Shown: positions 54,562 through 63,112, counted from the stretch's first letter. The stretch is 64,000 nucleotides of DNA from Bradyrhizobium centrolobii (GCF_001641635.1 NZ_LUUB01000114.1:32064-96063); one strand, 5' to 3'. Notes: generated from the letters alone by a model not told the origin. Program-made: numbers and translations.

Positions 54562-55319
54562 TCAAGAGGGAAAGTCGGCCGGCTCCACGTCGATTCGATC
54601 GGCGTGAAGTGACCAGTCTCGAATCGTGCGCCCTTCACAGAATTTCAGCTTCGCCAGCAGGGCCGCTTCCGTCTCGTCGCGCGGGCCTCGGCCGCCACAC
54701 GGATGGCTGCGCGTTCGGCCACGGATGGTGCGAAGCCCCAGAGGTCGACAATCCCGTTCTGGACCGTTGCGTTCAGGTTGAACGTATGCGCCCAGGGCTG
54801 CTTCCTGAGCTCGTCAAGGAGCTTCCTCTTGATGATTGAATCGGGAAGCGATGCCTCGAACGCCGGCTTTGCGCTCGCGATCGCCTGAAGCAGGTTGGCT
54901 CGGCTGACGATTCCGACGAGCTGACCTTGTTCATTGACGATCGGCACGCGTTTGATCTGGTTCTCTTCGAGCAGCATTGCGATCTCGTGCAGCGGCGTCT
55001 CGGGCGCAGCGGTTACGACGTCGCGCGTCATTATGTCCTTGACCTTGACCGCATGCGATTTGACGTAGTCGGTTGCCAGTTGAGCATCGCCGGTCAAAAC
55101 ACGCAGCCACCAGGAGTAGGGGCGTTCGGTACCGGCTTTGGCTCGATGCATCAGATCGCCGTCGGTCACGATCCCAAGGATCTTGTTGTCGGCATCGACG
55201 ACGGGCACCGCGCTGATGCGTCGAGCAAGCAGGAGTTGCGCGACCTAGCGGACGGTGGCGTTGGCGTCGACGGTCAAAACGGGGAAACCGTCACGTCTCG
55301 TGCCTGCATGACAACCTCC
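54562..55319 (-). pseudogene. CBS-CBS-BON protein gene, decayed and fused to a DWSLHADR tail
   Basis: The start MQARDVTVSP at 55319 is a normal CBS-protein N-terminus. A frameshift follows; the correct reading VLTVDANATVR is then hit by a TAG (codon at 55243-55245, where Glu is expected) before VAQLLLARRISAVPVV. From there two CBS units and a BON domain (AHTFNLNATVQNGIVDLWGF) are intact to about 54690. The frame then shifts again, and the continuing sequence (KLKFCEGRTIRDWSLHADRI, ending at 54562) is the tail of a different small protein like that at 34885. So there are two frameshifts, one amber codon and a fusion by deletion. The FixK/FNR box at 55379 lies 60 nt upstream. Confidence 0.8.
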
Positions 55320-55378
55320 CCAACAATCGCTCGGGTTCGAATTGTCGGGGCATCTTGCCGGATTGCGAGCGGTCGAGA

Positions 55379-55392
55379 TTGATCGGGATCAA
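55379..55392. promoter_or_regulatory. FixK/FNR box shared by two broken genes
   Basis: TTGATCGGGATCAA is a full TTGAT-N4-ATCAA site in the divergent gap, 60 nt from the CBS-BON start (minus) and 56 nt from the host-attachment gene start (plus). Confidence 0.75.
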
Positions 55393-55447
55393 GCGGCACG
55401 ACCTGCCGAGCGGTAGAAATTATCGACCTTCGAGGGAGGAGATCCGA

Positions 55448-55894
55448 ATGACCAAGATACCGCATCGTGCCGTGGTGTTCGTCGGCGACGGACGAAAGGC
55501 GCTGTTCCTTCGTAACGAAGGCGGCGAGAAGTTCCCGAACTTGCAGATGGAAGCCGTCTTCGAGGATCAGAATCCGGCGGCTCACGACCAGGGAAGCGAT
55601 AGGCCTGGCCGGGTCAGCATAGCCTCGCAGTCGGGGCACAGAAGCGCGGTGGAGATGACCGACTAGCATGAGCTCGAGGAGCGCCGCTTTGTGAAGCAAG
55701 TGGCGGCCGCGGCGGAACGCATTGTACGCGGCGAGCCGTCGACCGCACTGATCATCGTCGCTCCGCCTCGCACGCTGGCGGCGCTTCGGTCGGATTTTCA
55801 TCCTGATGTGAAGCGACGGATCGTGGCGGAACTTGCCAAGGACCTCACCAGGCATCCGGTCGGCGACATCGAAAAGCATCTGCTGGACGAGTAG
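55448..55894 (+). pseudogene. Host-attachment-family protein gene with in-frame amber codon
   Basis: The frame from MTKIPHRAVVFVGDGRKALF to the stop at 55894 encodes 148 codons of the 'protein required for attachment to host cells' family. It is interrupted once, by TAG at 55664-55666 in the context EMTD-stop-HELEERRFVKQ. Family members usually have Trp there (DWHE), so TGG to TAG is likely. The rest of the frame is undisturbed (VAAAAERIVRGEPSTALIIV, then PDVKRRIVAELAKDLTRHPV). AGGAG precedes the ATG. The role in attachment is only by family name. Confidence 0.78.
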
Positions 55895-55971
55895 GGCAGC
55901 CGCGTGGTCGCGGCCTGCGTGAGGCGCTTCCGACGACAGGCGATACCAGAAGCAGTCGACCGTTGTTTCGC

Positions 55972-55985
55972 TTGATATGCATCAA
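55972..55985. promoter_or_regulatory. FixK/FNR box
   Basis: TTGATATGCATCAA is a full TTGAT-N4-ATCAA site, 59 nt upstream of the universal stress protein start. Confidence 0.75.
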
Positions 55986-56044
55986 GCCTGGAAGCGGCCA
56001 GATGCAGGATAAGAGCACATCGCCTGAGCTAACGGAGTTCGGAC

Positions 56045-56866
56045 ATGTCTTTCGCCAGCGTTATGGTCTACGTCGATCCAGAGCAGCAGGAAGAAGGGCA
56101 GATTGCCGTCGCGGAGGGCATCGCGAGCGGATTTGGGGCGTCCATCCTCGGTGTCTCGGCGATTGCAACAGAGCCCCTGATCGTTGCCGAGGGCGTTATC
56201 ATCCAGGAAACGACAGCCGAGGATCTCGAGCGCATACGGGCCGCGCTGTCGGCCAAAGAGGCGTGGTTCAGACGGATTGTCCGTCTGCCAAGCGAAAAGG
56301 TTGAATGGCGCTCGGCGATCGGTTTCCCGACTGAGTTTCTGGCTGGGCAGGCCAGGGCCGCTGACCTTGTCGTCGTCAAGCGCAAGCAGCTCAGGACCAA
56401 TTACCCTCGCTATCTCGATTCTGCCGGTGCCATGCTGCGGATGGGCCGCCCCACGCTTTCAGTACCGGACGGTGTGACGCAACTGGCAGGCGATCGCATC
56501 GTGGTCGGCTGGAAGGATACTCGGGAAGCGCGCCTTGCCGTTCGCGAGGCCTTGCCGCTTCTAACGCGGGCGTCGAAGGTCACGATTGCCGAAATCTGCA
56601 CGTCGGACGAACAGGATATGGCACATCGCCGGGTGCAGGACGTCGCCAGCTATCTCGGACGGCACGGCGTGAGTTGCGAGCACGAAGTTCGTGTACATTC
56701 GACGGAGCCGGATGCCGGTTATCTCATTCGCTTGGCCGCGGACGTCGGCGCCGACCTCATCGTCACCGGGGCCTATGGACATAGCAGACTGGGCGAATGG
56801 ATATTCGGCGGCATGACGCATAGCCTTTTGCAACAAGCGCGAGTCTGCTTGCTGATGGCCCACTAG
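56045..56866 (+). CDS. Universal stress protein, tandem-domain type
   Basis: A 273-residue UspA-family protein starting MSFASVMVYVDPEQQEEGQI. It has two Usp folds: a divergent first (1-140) and a canonical second (150-273) with the nucleotide-binding motif GAYGHSRLGEWIFGGMTHSL (G-x2-G-x9-G-S/T type). Such tandem USPs belong to hypoxia and stationary-phase regulons. It sits 59 nt after a FixK/FNR box and 89 nt before a CBS protein gene, with which it may be cotranscribed. Confidence 0.9.
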   Translation: MSFASVMVYVDPEQQEEGQIAVAEGIASGFGASILGVSAIATEPLIVAEGVIIQETTAEDLERIRAALSAKEAWFRRIVRLPSEKVEWRSAIGFPTEFLAGQARAADLVVVKRKQLRTNYPRYLDSAGAMLRMGRPTLSVPDGVTQLAGDRIVVGWKDTREARLAVREALPLLTRASKVTIAEICTSDEQDMAHRRVQDVASYLGRHGVSCEHEVRVHSTEPDAGYLIRLAADVGADLIVTGAYGHSRLGEWIFGGMTHSLLQQARVCLLMAH

Positions 56867-56955
56867 GCCGCAACGCTCCTTCTGTTCAGGTCGACCGATG
56901 GCCGTTCAATGGCGCGATCAAGAGGACCGCGGCGCGGTTCCGATGGAGAGAAGCA

Positions 56956-57426
56956 ATGCGGGCGTCAGATATCATGCGGACGTCGTTCGCAACGGTGAAG
57001 CCGGAAACGCCGCTGCTAGAGGCCCTCCATCTCCTGCTCGAGACCAATCAACGTGGCCTGCCGGTTCTCGATGATGAAGGGGCTTTGGTCGGCATCATTG
57101 CCGAAGGCGACTTCCTCCATCGTCGGGAGTTGGGCGTCAGTTATCCCGAGGGGTTCTGGCTCGAATGGCTACTGGGGAAGCAGGAAGGTCAGCTCGCTCG
57201 TGAGCGAACGAGGGGACTGCGGGTCGGAGCGGTCATGAGCCGTCATCCCGTTTGCGTCGAGGAGAACGCGACGATCGAGGCGGTCGTCAAGGAAATGGAT
57301 ATGCACCAGATCTCGCAGGTGCTGGTGCTTCGCAACAGGCAGGCCGTTGGTATCGTTGGCCGGATACAGATGCTCACAGCGCTGGAGAGCTGTCTCAGAG
57401 AGCCTCGGCAAGCCTTAAGGGAATAG
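56956..57426 (+). CDS. CBS-domain protein
   Basis: A 156-residue protein of two CBS motifs starting MRASDIMRTSFATVKPETPL. The first motif ends LVGIIAEGDFLHRRELG, a long insert (EGFWLEWLLGKQEGQLARER) follows, and the second is VGAVMSRHPVCVEENATIEA with VGIVGRIQMLTAL. CBS pairs bind adenine nucleotides. It resembles the first CBS part of the decayed gene at 54562 in size and insert position. It is probably in an operon with the USP gene. Confidence 0.9.
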   Translation: MRASDIMRTSFATVKPETPLLEALHLLLETNQRGLPVLDDEGALVGIIAEGDFLHRRELGVSYPEGFWLEWLLGKQEGQLARERTRGLRVGAVMSRHPVCVEENATIEAVVKEMDMHQISQVLVLRNRQAVGIVGRIQMLTALESCLREPRQALRE

Positions 57427-57460
57427 GATCAGCCGGGCGGGGATATTTCGAACAATCGCG

Positions 57461-58573
57461 ATGGGACCACTCGACAATATGCCAGGCCGGGACATTCGGC
57501 TCGATGCCTGCAGAGGGATTGCACTCTGGTTCGTCTTCATCAACCATATCCCGGGGAATGTCTGCAGTTGGCTTACGTTGAGCCATTATGGATTCAGCGA
57601 CACCACCGAAGTCTTCATGTTTGTCTCGGGGCTGACGTGCACGATGGCATATGGACACGTGTTCCGAAGCGCCGGGACTTGGGCGACGATCTGTCATACG
57701 GTTCGACGAAGCTGGGAGATTTATGCGGCATTTCTGCTGCTGACGGTCTTACTGGTCGTCGCCGTTCACTGGATGGATGTCGAACTCGCAGACGATGCAA
57801 ATGTTGCGATCGTCCTGCAGCAGCCGGGAGAAGCGCTGTCGCGTGCGGCGATCCTGCAATACCGGCCCGTCAATACGGATGTGCTGCCGACCTTCGTGCT
57901 CTTCCATCTGCTGTTTGCGCCGTTGCTTTTGCTTTTGCTCAGATGCCCAAATGCCACTTTGGCCGCTTCGGCCCTGCTGTACGGCCTGGTTCAGATATAC
58001 GGCTGGAACCTTCGGGGGTGGCCGACGAACGACTGGTATTTCAACCCGCTCGCCTGGCAGTTCCTCGTCACGCTCGGTGGATGGTGGGTGGTGGTGGGGC
58101 GCTGGCGGCTAATGCCACTCGTGACGTCACGTCCGGTGATCATGCTGTCAGCCGCATACTTGATTTGGTCACTGGCTGTTACGATGAGTTGGATCAATCC
58201 GGCTCTCGAGCTCGCAGTTCCTCGATTCCTGAAAGGCTTGATCTACCCTATAGACAAGTCGGATCTTGATCCGCTGCGGCTGCTGCATTTCCTTGCGCTT
58301 GCGGTCTGTGTCACCAATCTCGTGCCGGCGCATTGGGCCGCTTTGCGGTCGCGCGTGCTGCTGGGAGCCGTTCGTTGCGGAGAGAATTCGCTGGAGGTTT
58401 ACTGTGTAGGGGTCCTGCTGTCGCTTGCGGCTTATATCGTTTTGAGGACTGTATCTGACGGCGTGCTTGCTCAAGTCGTGGTCAGTGCCACGGGCATCGC
58501 CCTTCTCACCGTCTTTGCGACCTTGTTGACCTGGTTCACCGACCTTGCCGCGCCTCGGGTAAGACTGCTTTGA
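57461..58573 (+). CDS. OpgC-family membrane protein (periplasmic glucan modification)
   Basis: A 370-residue polytopic protein with about ten helices. The start RDIRLDACRGIALWFVFINH matches the OpgC/acyltransferase-3-like N-terminus, and SDTTEVFMFVSGLTC is a typical family block. OpgC adds succinyl groups to osmoregulated periplasmic glucans. No opgGH genes are nearby. ATG 57461 is taken; MPGRDIRL at 57479 is a possible alternative. It follows the CBS gene by 34 nt. Confidence 0.82.
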   Translation: MGPLDNMPGRDIRLDACRGIALWFVFINHIPGNVCSWLTLSHYGFSDTTEVFMFVSGLTCTMAYGHVFRSAGTWATICHTVRRSWEIYAAFLLLTVLLVVAVHWMDVELADDANVAIVLQQPGEALSRAAILQYRPVNTDVLPTFVLFHLLFAPLLLLLLRCPNATLAASALLYGLVQIYGWNLRGWPTNDWYFNPLAWQFLVTLGGWWVVVGRWRLMPLVTSRPVIMLSAAYLIWSLAVTMSWINPALELAVPRFLKGLIYPIDKSDLDPLRLLHFLALAVCVTNLVPAHWAALRSRVLLGAVRCGENSLEVYCVGVLLSLAAYIVLRTVSDGVLAQVVVSATGIALLTVFATLLTWFTDLAAPRVRLL

Positions 58574-58602
58574 TCAAGTACATCATCAGCGTTTCGCACC
58601 GT

Positions 58603-59680
58603 TCACGCTCCTTCAAGCGCTTTGCGCAATTTCCGGATGATGACGCCGCGTGATCGATCGTCCGCCGCGGCCTCGATCTGGTCATTGATATCGAGAAGCA
58701 GCTTGGACATATCGTTGTGCCAATCGAGGTTAACGACCGCATCGGGAGTGAGCCGGCGGCGGCGAGCAACGTCGATCGACGTCGGTGCGAAGACATCATC
58801 CAGCAACGGCGTGAAAATCTGTGCGGTCGGAACGGTTCGCTCGGCGATCCGGTTCAGAAGACCTCCGAGCGCGTGCTCTTCCCCGTGCACGATGAACAGA
58901 CCACGATGAATGGGACGGCGCGCGGCTATCCAGCGCGCAAGTTCGGGACCGTCGGCGTGCCCGGAGTATTCGTCGATATACCGAATTCTCGCCGCAACCT
59001 TGATTTCCTCACCCTGGATCCTCACCGCCTTCGCGCCATCGCGCAAGAAGCGGCCCAAGGTACCTTGGGCCTGGAATCCCGCGAGAAGGACCGTGCCCTT
59101 CCTGCGCCATAACCATCGCTTCAGATGATGGCGGATGCTGCCGGCGTCGCACATTCCGCTTGCGGCAATGATGATGTGAAAGCCGGAGAGCCTGGCGATC
59201 GATTTGCTCTCGTCAACGGTTTCCGTGAAGTGCAACTGATTGAACGTAAGAAGTCGGTCCAGATCGACGGTCGGGTCGAGGCTCGCCGCGTTATTCCTGA
59301 AGACCTCCGTCGCACGGATCGCCAAAGGCGAATCCAGGAAGATCGGTGCGGTCGGAATCTCACCACGGGCCATCAAGTCGGCCAGATCGACGATCAACTC
59401 CTGGGTCCGTTCTACCGCGAAGGCAGGGATCAGCAGCGCGCCGCGTCCGCTGGCGGCGTCGCGCACCTCCTGGGCCAGATGCGAGCGACGCAGCGCGTGC
59501 GTTGTGGACGGGCGGTCGCTATCGCCGTAGGTCGACTCGCAAAACACGTAGTCACGGTGGTCGGGCCCTCCGGATCCGGCTCCAGCAGTTTGGCATTTGG
59601 GCCGATGTCACCCGACATCAAGACACGCAATGGTCCTCCGTTTCTGCCTTGATCGGCGAATTCCAGCTCGATCGCCCGCC
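58603..59680 (-). pseudogene. MBL-fold/beta-CASP RNase-like gene, 5' half deleted and frameshifted
   Basis: The surviving sequence starts inside a metallo-beta-lactamase/beta-CASP protein (AIELEFADQGRNGGPLRVLM, then GDIGPNAKLLEPDPEGP). It shifts frame near 59561-59572 in a GGGCCC run and continues VFCESTYGDSDRP to the normal C-terminus (MCDAGSIRHHLKRWLWRRKG, then DEYSGHADGPELARW, ending ALEGA). The N-terminal half with the HxHxDH zinc motif is gone; its place is taken by a thymidine-phosphorylase fragment. The protein cannot be active. The intact family acts on RNA. Confidence 0.75.
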
Positions 59681-60180
59681 CCATGCGAGGCAGCCGTTGC
59701 ATGACGCGACGACCTCTTTCATCGCTTCGACGCCGGATGTCATGAAATTGGCGGAGCTGACGAGGAACGCAGCGATTTCCATGTCCGAATAGCGATAGTG
59801 CACGAGATCCTCGACAATTGCGCCGATCTCGGGAGCCTCAAGCGTCTTGCCCTGAATCTTGGCGCGAACCGCGTCCAGACTGGGTGGGGAGGGAGCGGGG
59901 GTCACTGCAGTATAACTGCCTGCGGGTCGCCCAAAGCGCCGAAACGCGGGCTCCGCCATGCCAAGCTCGTTGGGCCCGACTAGGCTGTCATCGTCGGTGA
60001 GAGTACCGTCGCCAGTTGCGTCTTCGAGTCGCTGCGCAGCTCGACCCTGGAAAAGCCTCGAAACAGGTCCGGCCGCAGTGCGGTAGACCGGCGGGAGATC
60101 ACAACGACGTTCTCCCGGCCGGTATCGAGATTGATACGGCGGGATTTGAGCTGGGCGCGGACGGCTACGATGTCACTCAT
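59681..60180 (-). pseudogene. Thymidine/AMP phosphorylase gene remnant
   Basis: The start MSDIVAVRAQLKSRRINLDT, then GRENVVVISRRSTALRPDLF, is the N-terminus of the long (archaeal DeoA/AMP phosphorylase-like) thymidine phosphorylase. A frameshift near 59995-60003 follows, then LVGPNELGMAEPAFRRFG and VRAKIQGKTLEAPEIGAIVE with SDMEIAAFLVSSANFMTSG. The sequence then jumps to a distant part of the family (VEAMKEVVASCNGCLAWGG) and ends at the MBL fragment. So there is one frameshift, one internal deletion and a deletion fusion with the next gene. In intact form these two genes would lie in tandem on this strand. Confidence 0.72.
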
Positions 60181-60350
60181 CGACAGGGAGATCTTTGTTG
60201 CAACAGAATACCGATGCGACCGAGCGGCATGTTGACCCAGATCATTGCTGCTGTTGGCTGGCCGGATCAGTGAACCAGCCACGATGGCAAATCAATCGAT
60301 TTCAGCCTGGTAAAGCGAGACGCGAAGATGGCTTGAGTCATGCCAGGTTT

Positions 60351-61025
60351 TTACGCATCCATCTTGCGTAGCCGATCGCGGTTACGCAGTTCGATCTGAC
60401 GCGCACCGGAAAAGCCGAGAACGCCTTGCGCTTGGAGCTGAGAGAGCGCGCGCGAGACCGTTTCGAGAGTGAGCCCGAGATAGTCGCCGATGTCGCGCCG
60501 GCACATCGGCAGCGCTATCATGCCGGTGACGGAGAGACGCCGGTCCATATCGAGAAGGAAATTCGCAATCCGTTCCAGCGCGTTCTTGCGCCCGAGGAGC
60601 AGCATGTGATTTTCCGCCCGCTTCAGCTCGCCGGCGGTCATGATCCAAAGCTTGCGGGCAACACTGACGTCGGCGCCTGCGGCCCTTTCAAGAGAGTTGC
60701 GCTTGATAAGGCGCACCGTCGTATCCACGATAGCCTCAGCAGCGAGCCGGTGAACCGAGCTGGCTTCCAGACCAAAAACGTCGCCGGGCAGGTGGAATGC
60801 ACCAATCTGACGACGTCCGTCTGACAAAAGCCTGTAGCTGCGCACTGCACCGGACGTCACCTGGTAGACGTATTCAGCCGGCTCATCCTCGCCGAAAATC
60901 TCCTCGTCCTTCTTGTAAGTGAACTCGCTGGCGACCAGGCCGACATGGCCGGTAATGCCGGCGAATTGGTCGGAGACGTGGTTGGGGGCAGCGATCGGCG
61001 TGGTGGTGGGTGCGTTTGTGAGCAT
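60351..61025 (-). CDS. fixK: FixK-type Crp/Fnr transcription regulator
   Basis: A 224-residue regulator: an N-terminal cyclic-nucleotide-binding-like barrel (FTYKKDEEIFGEDEPAEYVY ... LPGDVFGLEA), a dimer helix (NHMLLLGRKNALERIANFLL) and an HTH (CRRDIGDYLGLTLETVSRAL). The recognition helix has the E-x-x-S-R residues that read TTGA half-sites. No Cys cluster is present, so it does not hold an oxygen-sensing Fe-S cluster as FNR does. ATG 61025 is chosen since GAGGGAG lies 6 nt upstream; 61031 is the alternative. It is the obvious candidate to act on the boxes in this window. The fixK name rests on family features only. Confidence 0.85.
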   Translation of the reverse strand: MLTNAPTTTPIAAPNHVSDQFAGITGHVGLVASEFTYKKDEEIFGEDEPAEYVYQVTSGAVRSYRLLSDGRRQIGAFHLPGDVFGLEASSVHRLAAEAIVDTTVRLIKRNSLERAAGADVSVARKLWIMTAGELKRAENHMLLLGRKNALERIANFLLDMDRRLSVTGMIALPMCRRDIGDYLGLTLETVSRALSQLQAQGVLGFSGARQIELRNRDRLRKMDA

Positions 61026-61093
61026 GTCCATCTCCCTCGTGATGGACAGACGGTACGTGACTGCATTCAGGAATGATATTTCGCAGGAATCCC

Positions 61094-61109
61094 TAAGGAG
61101 AACTACTTA
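61094..61109 (-). promoter_or_regulatory. Candidate FixJ-binding site upstream of fixK-like gene
   Basis: Read on the minus strand the sequence is TAAGTAGTTCTCCTTA. It matches the FixJ target at fixK promoters as I recall it (TAAGTAATTTCCCTTA) at 13 of 16 positions, and lies 69-84 nt upstream of the chosen start. A wider imperfect inverted repeat (CCCTAAGGAGA ... TCTTCCTAGGG) surrounds it at 61091-61121. Confidence 0.4.
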
Positions 61110-61121
61110 CTCTTCCTAGGG

Positions 61122-61588
61122 TGGGGAGCGGAGCGATATAGCTGCTTGAGCAGAAACGTCCCCTGCATCCAGAGGAATGTCGGGACTGGTGACGTACACG
61201 TTCAGGATCGGATGATTGGAAATCCGCGTTGACGACTTTCGTGGGGCGCTCCGGAAGCCAAGCCTGTCTCGGGTGGTCCTCATCGCCCTCTAGTCAGGCG
61301 CAGATCGCCTAGGAATGTCGGAATGTGGCCTCGGACTTGCGTCTCCTTAACGTGCCGCTGGACTGGTTGCTTTTCTTAAGTGGCTTCGCCTCCATGCCAC
61401 TGATCGTTTTGCGAGACCGGCTGGCGATGCTGGATGTCCAAGCCGTCTAGATCGAGATACGCCAATTTCGGGTCAACAGCAGACCTGCCGGATTTGGCCT
61501 ACGGGAGCCCATTTCATCGTCTGAAAGCCAAGCGGCGGGCCGGCGGTAGTCACCGGCGAGGTCTACATAGCTTGAAGCGGGGGCACGT
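61122..61588. other. Intergenic stretch, no gene seen
   Basis: About 470 nt upstream of the fixK-like gene without a convincing frame on either strand. Short ORFs lack ribosome binding sites. Confidence 0.35.
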
Positions 61589-61771
61589 GACTGAAGCTTT
61601 GGCGAATGGTTTCGGCGACCTTCAGTTGGGTCGCAGAGCACGGGAGCGCTTGATCGCAGCAGATACAACCCGGTCGTAAGCTTCAAGGGCGGCGTCGGTT
61701 GCCAACTGGATCATCTCTCGATACCGGGCGTCGGTCACCTGAGTGAAACTTTGGCGAATGGCTTCGGCGAG
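61589..61771. repeat. Imperfect 31-nt direct repeat, copies 152 nt apart
   Basis: Copy 1 (61589-61619) and copy 2 (61741-61771) agree at 27 of 31 positions around a shared TTTGGCGAATGG core. On the minus strand they encode AETIRQSFS and AEAIRQSFT. This suggests a local partial duplication of a gene end. Confidence 0.55.
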
Positions 61772-62002
61772 TTCATAGTCGCTCACAGTGGGCTGCCCGA
61801 GCGTGGCTCGTCCTGTGAGTTGGCTGAACAAGTTTAGTCGGTAGGTGTCCGCTGCAACTTCCCAAACCCAGTCTTGCAGGTTCACTGCCTTGCGCATCTT
61901 TCCGACTGCTTTGAACGCCTGAAGACCCGGATAGAATAGCCGCAACCGTTGCGCTTCGCCTCCAACCTGAGCTTGAAAAAGAAAGTCGATGCGCAACTTC
62001 AA
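61622..62002 (-). CDS. Hypothetical helical protein, possibly a gene tail
   Basis: A 126-residue frame whose later part is helix-rich (MRKAVNLQDWVWEVAADTYR, then YELAEAIRQSFTQVTDARYR, then LEAYDRVVSAAIKRSRALRP). The C-terminal motif A-E-x-I-R-Q-S-F recurs just downstream in another frame (copy 1 of the repeat). It is distantly phasin-like in feel, but I cannot assign it. The 5' end (MKLRIDFLFQAQ) has no ribosome binding site, so the start is doubtful. Confidence 0.4.
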   Translation of the reverse strand: MKLRIDFLFQAQVGGEAQRLRLFYPGLQAFKAVGKMRKAVNLQDWVWEVAADTYRLNLFSQLTGRATLGQPTVSDYELAEAIRQSFTQVTDARYREMIQLATDAALEAYDRVVSAAIKRSRALRPN

Positions 62003-62132
62003 GTAGGCGGGTCCTCATCTTTCTCAACAATGCGCTGTGCTGCACGGCGTTGCAGCGCACCGCGACGGATTATTGAACTCGAGCGAAAGCGACGTCGCAT
62101 GAGCGTCGCTGACGATACCGACTGGCCTGCGC

Positions 62133-63020
62133 TTAAACGCTGGTCTCCGCTCCTCCCTTCAGCGTCACGGGAATAGTGAGATAGCGTACCCCGTTGGCTT
62201 CGGCCGGCGGGAATTTGCCGGCGCGAATATTGACCTGGATGGAGGGCAGCAGCAACCTCGGCGCCGAGAGCTTGGCGTCGCGCGCCTGGCGCAGGGCCAC
62301 GAACTCATCCTCCGTGACGCCCTCCTTGACCTGGACGTTCTTCTCGCGCTCCTCGCGGACCGTTGTCTCCCACGCATAGGTGTCGCGGCCGGGAGCCCTA
62401 TAGTCGTGACACATGAACAGCCGCGTTTCGGGCGGCAGCGCCAGGAGCCGCTGTATCGATCGGTAGAGCTTGTGCGCGTCGCCGCCGGGGAAGTCGGCGC
62501 GCGCCGTGCCGTAGTCCGGCATGAACAGGGTGTCGCCGACGAACACGGCATCCTCGATCTTGTAGGAGACGTCGGCAGGCGTGTGCCCGGGCGTGTAGAT
62601 CACCTCCACGTCGAGTTCGCCGATCCTGAAGCGCTCGCCGTCCCGGAAGAGCCGGTCGAAGTCGCTGCCGTCGGTCTTCAGGTCGGTGGCGTTGAATATC
62701 GGCCGGAAGATGCGCTGCACGTCCTTGATGTGCTCGCCGATGCCGATTCTGGCACCGGTCTTCGCCTTGATGAAAGGGGCGCCGGAGAGGTGGTCGGCAT
62801 GGGCATGCGTCTCGAGCACCCAGTCGATCGTGTGGCCTGCATCTTCTGCGGCCTTCAACATCGCCTCGACCGAGCGCGTGTCCACCTCGCCCGAGTTGTG
62901 GTCGTAGTCAAACACCGGGTCGATGATGGCAGCCCTCTTCGTCGCCGGATCGGCGACCAGATAGCTCACCGTATTGGTCGGCTCGTCGAAGAACGCGCGG
63001 ATGATGGGTTGTCCTGACAT
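62133..63020 (-). CDS. blh: Blh/ETHE1-like persulfide dioxygenase (MBL fold)
   Basis: A 295-residue metallo-beta-lactamase-fold protein. Iron-site motifs are THAHADHLSG and TPGHTPADVSY, with a later Asp (FVGDTLFMPDYG) and His (LFMCHDYRAPG). Size and blocks match Blh and related glutathione/thiol persulfide dioxygenases, which oxidise sulfane sulfur. It is divergent from a BigR-type regulator gene across a palindromic operator. A rhodanese gene follows the regulator. Together they form a hydrogen-sulfide detoxification unit. Confidence 0.88.
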   Translation of the reverse strand: MSGQPIIRAFFDEPTNTVSYLVADPATKRAAIIDPVFDYDHNSGEVDTRSVEAMLKAAEDAGHTIDWVLETHAHADHLSGAPFIKAKTGARIGIGEHIKDVQRIFRPIFNATDLKTDGSDFDRLFRDGERFRIGELDVEVIYTPGHTPADVSYKIEDAVFVGDTLFMPDYGTARADFPGGDAHKLYRSIQRLLALPPETRLFMCHDYRAPGRDTYAWETTVREEREKNVQVKEGVTEDEFVALRQARDAKLSAPRLLLPSIQVNIRAGKFPPAEANGVRYLTIPVTLKGGAETSV

Positions 63021-63068
63021 GGCTGGAACCTCCTGATGCCACCGGGTTGGTTGGTCTTGACAAATATA

Positions 63069-63097
63069 TTAGCGATAGCTAAATAAGCAATAGCTAA
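63069..63097. promoter_or_regulatory. Tandem palindromic operator, probable BigR site
   Basis: TTAGCGATAGCTAA (63069-63082) is an exact inverted repeat (TTAGC-N4-GCTAA). It is followed by the near copy TAAGCAATAGCTAA (63084-63097), 15 nt further on. The pair fills the gap between the divergent blh and bigR starts, right before the bigR Shine-Dalgarno element, as expected for autorepression. Confidence 0.7.
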
Positions 63098-63112
63098 AAT
63101 AAGGAGTGGCCA

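Noticed and set aside
59618..59959. 113-aa ORF as an independent gene
   Set aside because: It is the middle of the thymidine phosphorylase relic joined across deletions to the MBL fragment; it has no native start or end.
60919..61119. 66-aa plus-strand ORF opposite the fixK-like start
   Set aside because: Antisense to the regulator gene and its promoter; no independent support despite hydrophobic segments.
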